Assembly: GCA_928212115.1 (NCBI GenBank)
Contig: CAKMRJ010005523.1
Location: 243,435,115 to 243,499,114, forward strand
Direction of reading: 5' to 3'
Origin: Lactuca virosa
Taxonomy: Eukaryota; Streptophyta; Magnoliopsida; Asterales; Asteraceae
Length of the DNA stretch: 64,000 nucleotides
Shown here: positions 55,732-64,000 of the stretch, piece after piece
Numbering within the stretch: position 1 is the first letter of the stretch
Layout: each line of letters begins with the position of its first letter
The notes under the pieces: model-generated
The model's input: only the letters and a program-made list of their open reading frames with translations
Told to the model about the DNA's origin: nothing
Databases searched by the model: none
Program-made: the position numbers and the translations under genes

Positions 55732-57590
55732 CCTACTTTCATTCAAACATGACAAAACATAAACATAGCATGCATAACATCATATTCTAACATCATAAAT
55801 AATCCTCACCGCTAGCATGATCCTAACACTATTTTTATGCACAAAGTGACCATTTAAAGGATTCTAGCATACAAAAGCTTTTTCTAAATCATTTGTTTCT
55901 ACATTACATCAAAAAATCAGATTGTAAACATCATATAATCTTAGATTATAAATCATATACAATCAATTAGACCGTAGATATGTACTAGAGCATGAAATTT
56001 CCCATACATGTACTTATACAACCACAAGAATGACTCACCTCTAGTACAAAAGAAATGAGTTAGGAACAAAGGAAATCGACCTAAAAGCAATCAAACAGTA
56101 CCCTACAACAGAACAAGAAGACCCAGATCAGAAAATACATCAAACGACAAAACCACATGGGATTTGTTCATTAGCGTGTCGTGCCTGATGAAGGGCATCG
56201 CGTCCTTTCAAGGAAACAACATGGGAAAACTGCGACTTTGACATTCCATCTCCGATTCTAACCCAATTGGGTGATTTCGACCAAGAGGAAGTGTATTATG
56301 ATATAAGAATCAGTTGGGAGATTGGTAATGTCTCAAATGATAATAAACATCATAAATCATTAGCACCCACATGACTTTTAATGGTTTTTACAAGAAGATA
56401 GATGATAAGAAAATGATCATACCTTCTGGAAAATCCAGAAATGAATCCACCAAGATTGGTGGAAGAGAAAGGTTCCCCAAAACACCACAAAGAATACTCC
56501 AAATGGCCTTTTCCTTACACTCTTTCTTCACTCCCACACTCCACAACAGGTAAAAACTCTTAGGAATCACTCCCTCTCAAACAATATGGAGACAAGAAGT
56601 AAGGTTTTGTGGTGGCAAATAGAAGTTGATTCCTAGTTTTGGGTTAATGTTGCTTAAATACTTAATCAACTTTTCAATTTAGGCCCCTTAAGTGTCAGAA
56701 AAAGACTTTCATGACCATATATATAATATCTATAATTATATAATATATAATATATTATATATATTACACACACGATAGTGACGGACATTAGTGAAGCCCG
56801 GGGGGTCCTAGGCCACCGCTCCGATTCCGACGTTTAGTGTAATTTTTTTCTATTAGGTTTACAACGTTTTAACAATGTAAATGTGTACATGTCACTACTA
56901 TTTAGATTGTTCTGAAATTTTTTTTCACTATATGATCAAGTATCATTTTCTTGCACTTGGACCCCTAAAAGTTAACTTCAACCTTGTCAAAAGTAACTTA
57001 ACAAGGTAACATAACGGAAAACTAACATTGATGACGAAATGAAAAAATTCGGGTCGTCGGTTCATTTCAAAAGTCCATTATTTCTATTTTTTCATTTGTA
57101 ATAAACTTTTTATTCTAGCTCTTTGCTAGTTTTATTTCTGTTGTTACAAAAAGAACAGTGACTTTAAGTTTGAATAATTTGAGATGAATTTGCTCAATCC
57201 TTTGGTCGTGGCAGATTTGTTAAAGAACGATGGCGTATATTAAAAGCGTAAAATTTTACCTCATTCGTATATACACAATTTTGCATGAATCTCGTGATTT
57301 AAAAATGCTGAAAAAAATATAACAACTTAACACGTAATGAATGTGGAGTCAGATAGAGATCGGTTGTTGTTATTATCCCCCACAGTTTCTTTTCCCAATT
57401 GGATGGGAGCGAATGCGATATGTATGCCACTTCACTCACTGTACTTATGGTAGGCAGTCACTCATACCATAAAAAGACCCAATTAAACCATAAATGATAA
57501 ATCACACATTGCTTTCGAAACAAAAATGGAAAGCTAGAAAGCACAGTAACTTCATGTAAAGTTAAATATTTTTTGTTTGATTATATTACA
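55732..57590. other. No gene seen; LTR-like and AT-rich sequence
   Basis: 55980-56340 reads like LTR sequence of a minus-strand gypsy element (a GTACTTATACAACC..GACTCACCTCTAGTAC stretch), but no ends or partner copy were found. 56700-56770 is an AT-rich run. 56770-57000 is unique-looking. No open frame carries a known motif. Confidence 0.4.
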
Positions 57591-58088
57591 TTACTAGGTT
57601 AAAACCCGTGGAAATCAAAGTTGATAATTTTAAATAGAATATAATTTTGATTGTCTAATAAAATAAGATATCATAGTTTAGAAAAAAAAATTATGAATAG
57701 TGATATTGTATTTATTTTATTAATTTTGTCATTTGTAAGTATTTAATATTAGTTAGAAAGATAATATACTTCTTAACTACGAAAGGTTTAATAATTTGGG
57801 TTATCCCATATAGATATGTAAAAAAAAACACAGATGCCAAAGAAGAAAAGCATAATATTAATAAATTGAAATCGTAATTAGTGTTAAGATAATTTGACCC
57901 ATCAACTTTGTCCATAACTTGTTTTCCTCTAATTGATTCATTTGTCTATAACTTTGCATGACATGTTTAGCATACAACAATCTGATCAAAAGTTATCCAA
58001 ATAATTTGTTAAATAATAATGTAATAAATAAGATAATAATTTAGTAAGTCTAATAAATAAGGTATGTGAGTTGTAATAAAAGGAAGAT

Positions 58089-58128
<40 letters not shown>

Positions 58129-61100
58129 ATTTTTTGGAAAGGCCAAAATATTAGGTTTTCAATAACGACTTCATGTATATTTTTCTCTATCTGTTGTCAA
58201 AGTCAATTAAAGGAATAAGAGATTAAATATTTCATTTTCCTTTTTATTTTATGACATCATGGATTTAACTTGATTGATGATGAAGAACCAATTATTGTAG
58301 AGCATTATCGATGTCATATTTAGAAAGTACAGAATATGTCTTTTATTTGTAACGCTGAAGTAGTGTAGTTATTGAAACTAATACTATCCGGAAAAAAAAA
58401 ACCAAAAAAAAAAGCAAAATATTGAGAATATAAAATCACTAGAAAATAGTTTAAAATTAAAACGTTGAAAACAATTTTTTTTACCATTTGAAATGTTAGA
58501 TAAAGGATTTCTAAGATTTATATGAAGGAGAAGATTGTGGTGGTGTATGTTAGTTTCCACACGATTTAATGATTATATGAATGAACATTTTGATTTTGAT
58601 GAACAACATTTTTGATTGATTAGTAAAATAATAAACAATTTGAAGTTTATCTAATATAAAATTAAAAATATACAAAAATAATTAGTTTTATATATATCAT
58701 TAACCGAATTTGTAAAATATGTAACAATAAAATAATAATAATAGTGAAGAAGAAATATTACCCTTGTAACCGGTGTTAATAAATTTTGTGGTAGATGGAT
58801 TGTCAGCGTACGATGAAGTAGACAATTTACCTCCTTTTTATTATGTTATTGTGTTAAAATAGAGCATGGTATTGTAGGGGAAGGTAACTACAAATAGTGT
58901 ATTTATATTTATAGAAATACACGTCTACTTTTTTCTTAAAACGAATATATATATTTCTATTATAAAAGCATAATTTTTTTCTAAGTTTCTATTATGTATT
59001 TAATATGGTTTTAGAAAAAGTAATGTCATACTCAATTTACGTATAAACCCCCACCCCCACGATTAAACCCAAACTAAGTTTAGCCTCTCCATTTCTAGGT
59101 ATGTGTAATTTGAAGATGGTCACCTGTTTACATCCAAATTTTTTCTCTAATCAAAATACAACGATCAACCACCACCGATCACTATAAGTTCCTTCGTCAA
59201 TGTTTTTTAGTTCAACCTAAATCGATTACATCGATATGCTTGGTAATACGTCATTTCGTTCTTGTATCGTTTCTCTAATTGTAGGTATATAGTGATATGT
59301 ATTTTGAAGATTTGAATTGAATAAAAAGTGCGAACTTACCTGATCAATCAACTATACAAGATGAGGAATGAATTAACAGATCAATGATAAACGAAAAATT
59401 GGGTATGATGTACGATAAAGATCGCTACTTTTTTTTTTTCCTTATTCTTCTTTTTGACAGAAAATAAATACAAACAAAAAGAAACTTACTTGGTTAATGT
59501 GCAAGAAAATCGATGCAGAATGAAGGTAAAGCAGAAGACATAGAAAGCAAAGAAAAAAAAAAGAATCATTGATATTGGAATATATAATCGGCTACTTCTG
59601 AATTTTTCAGAAAAGCAAAACTTCAAATTGGGATGAAATTTGAAAATTTGATTTTTAGGTGATTATTCATATTTTCAGATTGATGTCCTTAATCTTGTAC
59701 TAAAAATAATATATATTTTCAAATCTTTACCAAAAACATGAATGAAAGAAGAAAATTCGATTGTATTTTGCATTTTGTTGTTTTAAATGATTTTATAATG
59801 GGGAAAAATATTTTCCTGCTGCCATAATCTTCATTGTCTTCTGAATATGGAAAATATTTTGGTTCATTTGTGTGATTAACACTTATGGATTATGAAATAA
59901 ATGTAAATGAATAAAAGACCCAAAGAAGCATCTGAACAGTGAGGGATGGACAATAGATATATACATCAATGAAGTTTGATCTTTGAGTATTGATTTATTA
60001 CTAAAAACACACCAACAAAAAATATACAATTGAATGTTAATTGTGAAGTATAAACATATACAATAATATATGTTTGGAAAATATACCGAATTATAGCACT
60101 TTATTACTTTCAAAATATAATGCTATAATGAGAAAAAACTAAAATTTGAAACTTTCGTTTTAGAACTTGTATAACAATTGTGAAGTATAAGCACATAACA
60201 GTTATAAAACATACATATATAGCATGAAAGTACAATACTATAATGAGAAAAAAAACTAAAAATCCAAACTTTCGTTTCTTCATGAAAGTATAATGCTATT
60301 TTACAAAACGGGTTTGTCTTTGGTAGAAAAAAATAACCTAACTGGTCCATGTGGCATAAAAAACACATAATAGTAAAATACAAAGCTTTTAAAGCTTACT
60401 TTCATGCAAACATAAAAAACAAATGTGAATTTGCTCGCATATTTGAATGTATATTCGCTTTTGCCTATTCAAACAAATGTCAATTCATTTTTGTTAACTG
60501 TTTTTTCAATGATGCAAATTTACAGTCGTCTAGTAATGAGATGGAAGAAAGACAGAACATAAGTTAAAGAAGAACAACGAAATAAACATACCTGATGTGC
60601 TTAGCAAATGTGTGAACCAAAGCGTATTTCCAGAAGAATTGATCGAAGGGGCGCAGAAAGATAAGTGAAAGACACATAAATTATGATTGATATATATATA
60701 TGCAATCTTATCTTTTGTAAGCATAATTGTTGAGATTTATTTAAAATAGTCAAAATCGAAGTTAAAAAAATATTATTGAATTTGAATGCAAAATTTTTTA
60801 TGAATATATGGAAATTTTTATTGAATCTATTGGAAGTAATTATTTTAATTTCGAATTGCAGGGAGTAAGTATTTATTCTTTAAAATATGCAATCTTATCT
60901 TTGTGTTTTAAATATGAAATCCCTGATTTTTTGGTATTTAAATGCAGATAAAACGGATGAAGGCGTTTCAGAAATTGAGTTTAAATTGGAAAGCAGAGAT
61001 CACATTCCTGATTTGCTAAGCTCGAAGTTTAATGAAGCAAATGGGCATTTTCGAAATTCACATAGACATTTGAGCGGGAAAATCGATTGAGGAGGCTGAA

Positions 61101-61140
61101 TGACTGCCACGTGGCGTTTTGGTACTGTTTATTAGAAGAG
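57591..61140. other. AT-rich region, possible decayed DNA transposon or Helitron
   Basis: The left part begins ACTAGGTTAAAACCCGTGG, which resembles ends I associate with plant DNA transposons. The right part has the palindrome GCCACGTGGC (about 61108-61117), then TTTATTAGAAGAGGAGATTA. A 67-codon plus frame (60887-61090) contains an AAATGCAG acceptor-like site followed by ADKTDEGVSEIEFKLESRDH. No transposase, helicase or terminal inverted repeat was identified. Microsatellites (AT)n lie at 58092-58124 and 61238-61312 (the latter just outside). Confidence 0.25.
58092..58124. repeat. (AT)n microsatellite
   Basis: About 16 uninterrupted AT repeats. Confidence 0.9.
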
Positions 61141-61581
61141 GAGATTACTTAAGGTTACAAACGCAAAACATATTTTTAAAAAATAGTTTTAGACACATTA
61201 TAAATTTTAAGATATTTTATCGTGTAACGTTAGTTTAATATATATATTTATATATATATATATATCTATATATATATTATATATTATTATAATATATATA
61301 TATATTATATATAAAAGAAATTATGTTATCAAACAAATGTAATGGTTTATAGAATTGACCTTACATTAAAAAATGGTGTTAACAACAACACATGTTTTAA
61401 ATTGTTATGAGGTAAACTGCAATAAAGTATCAATGTACTTTATATAATTTTTCTAATTTTGTTGTTGAGTTTTGGAAATTACTATAGTCATATACATTCT
61501 AATTATGACAAGAAAAATGTTGATGTTAATGAAATGGACGATCTAGTTTATAGGTCTTCAATGCGGTATCAAGGCGGCTAA
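61141..61581. other. AT-rich sequence up to the assembly gap, no gene seen
   Basis: Includes an imperfect AT tract at 61238-61312. No open frame or repeat boundary is visible before the gap. Confidence 0.5.
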
Positions 61582-61594
61582 NNNNNNNNNNNNN
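61582..61594. other. Assembly gap of 13 N
   Basis: Thirteen consecutive N. Sequence quality changes abruptly on the right side, so order and distance across the gap are uncertain. Confidence 0.98.
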
Positions 61595-63528
61595 CTCGAC
61601 TCATCATGGGAACGAACCATGTCAACAAGGTCCGATTGCACGCCTCTCAGCTACCCATTCAACTGTGGTGTCCTTGAGGTGTCAATTGTGAGTGACAATC
61701 CCCACATTCCTTAAGATAGTCAAGGAACTCAGTATAAGATATCACCACCCCGATCGATGATCGGAAGCATCTTAATTTTCCTGCCCAACTGATTCTCCAC
61801 TTCTTGCTTAAAAACTCTTTGAATTTCTCAAAGGTTTATGACTTTATGCTTGATGAGGTAGCCATATCCATATCTACTAAAATCATCAGTAAAAGTCACA
61901 TAAAACCCGATTAGCATCTCTTGTGGCGGTCTGAAGGGTCCACCAACATCCGTGTGTATGAGGTCCAACAAACCCTTTACCCCTAGCACCAGTGCTATTA
62001 AAAGGTGACTTTTTCATTTTACCAAGCAAACAAGGATTCACAACTATCATCTGACTTTAGGTCAAACCGGACTCCAAGACTCCATCCTTTTGGAGTTGGC
62101 CTATGCGTTTCTTGCTTACATGTCCAAGCATGACAACAAATGCCATAAGGATGCTTTATCTAAGCTAGTGGAAGAATAGTTAATACACAATACATTATTC
62201 CTAGATTATCTACCCAACAGATACCAGTTTCTACCCGCCATCACAAGGTAATGCTTTAAAATAAAGAACATTATTAAAGAACGAATCAATACTACCATTA
62301 TTATTATCAAAATAAAGGTTAAACCTTGTTTATACAATGCATGAAAGGAAATAACCTTTCTTGCCATTTCTGGCGAATAATAACATTTATTCAAATCTAA
62401 TGTAAACCCACTATTTAGCACTAAGAGGGATAAACTCCTATCTTGGTGACAGGGGAAGCTTCCTGTTTCCCATGATCAAGTTTATCTTTCCCTGCTCCAC
62501 ATTCTCACTCTTTTTAGTCCTGCAAATCACAACATATGTGAATACCACAACCTGTATCAAGGACCAAGACTTAGAATGAGGTGAGTTATTAGACAATATA
62601 GTGTGTATATACCTGCATGGTTGGGTTTTACTTCCCCATCCTTCAAATCTTGCAGTACTTTGGGCAGTTTCGCTTCCAGTGCGACTTTTCATGACAATAG
62701 AAGCATTCAGCCTCATTAGGGTTAGCAGAAGGAGTGGACAAAACCTTTCTTGGTTTTGCTTGAAGAGGAGCCTTCAAGGGTCTTACCCTTGGTACCCTTA
62801 GAAGGGTTCTTTCTCTTCTTCCCTTTGCCATGCCCGATTGCCAAGACATTGGCCGCAGTTGGAGTAGGAGTAGGAGTAGGAGTAGTTAAGTAGTAATAAC
62901 CGACTTACCCTTTAGACCACTTTCGGCGGTCTTCAAAAGTCCTGAAGTTTGCTGAGGGGACTTTCTCCTTGTTCATGTGATATGTCATGCGGATTGATCA
63001 TAACACGATGGCAAGGAGTGCAAAATGATGTCTATTGCTAACTCCTCAGGGAGTTCACATTCAGCTCAGTAAACGGTCCACATACCTTTGCATTTTCTGC
63101 ATGTGGCCCGTGATGGGTTCACCATCTTCATTCGGGTTGTTATCATGGAGGAGATTATTTCATATCGCTCTTGACGAGCCCTTTGATGGTAGCGGTCCAT
63201 CAAGTCCTGGTGGCATCTCAAAAGGATTTAGTCCTCATAGGACTTTTGGAGCTCGGCTGTCATGGTGGCCATCATGATGCATGCCACTTTTGTAGCATCT
63301 CTTTCATGTACCTCATATTCAGCAAGGTCTCAGGGAGTAGCAGTTGGCTCGGGTACCTTCAGCTCCTTGTCGAGAACATATTCTTTGTTCTCATACCGAG
63401 TGACCATCCTGATGTTCTGATCCAATCTGTAAAGTTGGACCCATCAAAGATGACTCTCCCACAAAGATTCATGAGAGAGAAGGGGAGCTAGTAGGGTTTG
63501 AGCCAGAAGCATTGTTATTGGAAGACAT
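61595..63528 (-). pseudogene. gag-pol: Partial gag-pol of the second G-type copy
   Basis: Recognisable pieces in shifting frames: zinc knuckle CFYCHEKSHWKRNC (about 62660-62720), TPSANPNEAE, LTLDLNK-type protease-downstream sequence (MLNSGFTLDLNKCYYSPEMA at 62206-62421), and integrase-side sequence to the gap. No single frame is open for more than about 90 codons. Whether the frameshifts are real or sequencing errors cannot be told from the sequence alone. Confidence 0.8.
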
Positions 63529-64000
63529 CTGAAAAGAAGAGGGAATAGATTAGATTAGATATAGATATAGTCCTTAACAAAACACCCAAATGTAATATTA
63601 AGGCTAGGAACCAACACAATATTTTATAACTTAGAAGAGAGATGCCGTAATCTAAGCTATAAGATATTTGAAGGTAGGTGAATGACGATTCACCAATTTC
63701 CACCATGAAAAACGAAATATTTAATTAGGTTTTAATTGGTTTAGAAACTCCTAGATTCTTTGAGATTCATTGAACTTTCTTCATGGCATGTTTCAATCTT
63801 GAGTGTGCCCTTCAAGTTTTGTGACTGGGGATGCCGAGGATCACAAAAAACAAGGTGTGAAGTAACCATGCAAATTATTGGTACCCTTAATGTATTACCC
63901 CTCAATCGATGTGCCGGTTAACACACACGCTCCATCGATACTATGATAAACATTAAGTCAACCCTCTACCTACCTGTTAAGTTCAAATTAGTGTGCCGGT
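61595..64000 (-). mobile_element. Second partial copy of a G-type copia element, indel-rich
   Basis: Aligns with about 50905-53290 of element G, covering part of integrase, pre-integrase, protease, gag and leader. Substitutions are few but one- to four-base insertions and deletions are frequent, especially at 61595-62550. The start codon equivalent is at 63528. The element is cut on the left by the gap and on the right by the window edge. Confidence 0.9.

Noticed and set aside
60123..60383. Minus-strand hydrophobic Cys/Phe-rich frame
   Set aside because: Composition matches AT-rich DNA read in a Phe/Tyr/Ile frame; no start context or motif.

Overview
The window is a plant intergenic region made almost entirely of nested LTR retrotransposons. 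No host protein gene, rRNA, tRNA or CRISPR array could be supported. The organism is inferred to be an Asteraceae species, most likely lettuce (Lactuca). The grounds are LTRs full of ACTCGTCGAGT and CCACGACGTGG motifs, which I associate with lettuce repeats from memory, plus plant-type Ty1/copia and Ty3/gypsy domains. The species call is inference, not proof.

Layout. (1) 1-7610: minus-strand gypsy-type element D with two LTRs (the lower one cut by the window edge) and a degenerate gag as its only recognisable gene. D is inserted in element F (7611-10575), an unfamiliar pseudogene that reads in one frame through several stops. (2) 10846-34612: a four-level nest. Element C (minus strand; leader 10846-11643, LTR 11660-12814 and 32604-34612) is split by element B (12815-32598, target duplication CAAGG). 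B's 5' LTR is split by element A (13747-25408, target duplication TATCA). A's integrase is split by a solo LTR (19664-22177, target duplication GAAAT/GAAGT). (3) 34613-42793: a heavily mutated minus-strand copia element E. (4) 42794-45043: a solo LTR, an AT microsatellite, tandem repeats and unassigned sequence. (5) 45044-55731: a broken minus-strand copia element H that carries a nearly intact, younger copia element G (47190-54625). (6) 55732-61581: AT-rich sequence with no recognised gene, possibly a decayed DNA transposon. (7) A 13-N gap at 61582-61594, then a second partial G-type copy (61595-64000) so full of one-base indels that assembly error is likely.

Functionally, all recognised coding sequence is retroelement gag, protease, integrase, reverse transcriptase or RNase H. 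Only G comes close to a complete gag-pol, and it has a frameshift and one truncated LTR. A, D, E, F and H are defective, B carries no recognisable coding sequence, and C is visible only as an LTR and leader. The most interesting unexplained structure is regulatory: short odd-length palindromes on both sides of the transcribed part of the B and D LTRs, with different arm sequences but the same layout, and a shared motif (core TTCCTTGTTTGGTTGTGG) repeated in the LTRs and leaders of at least two families.
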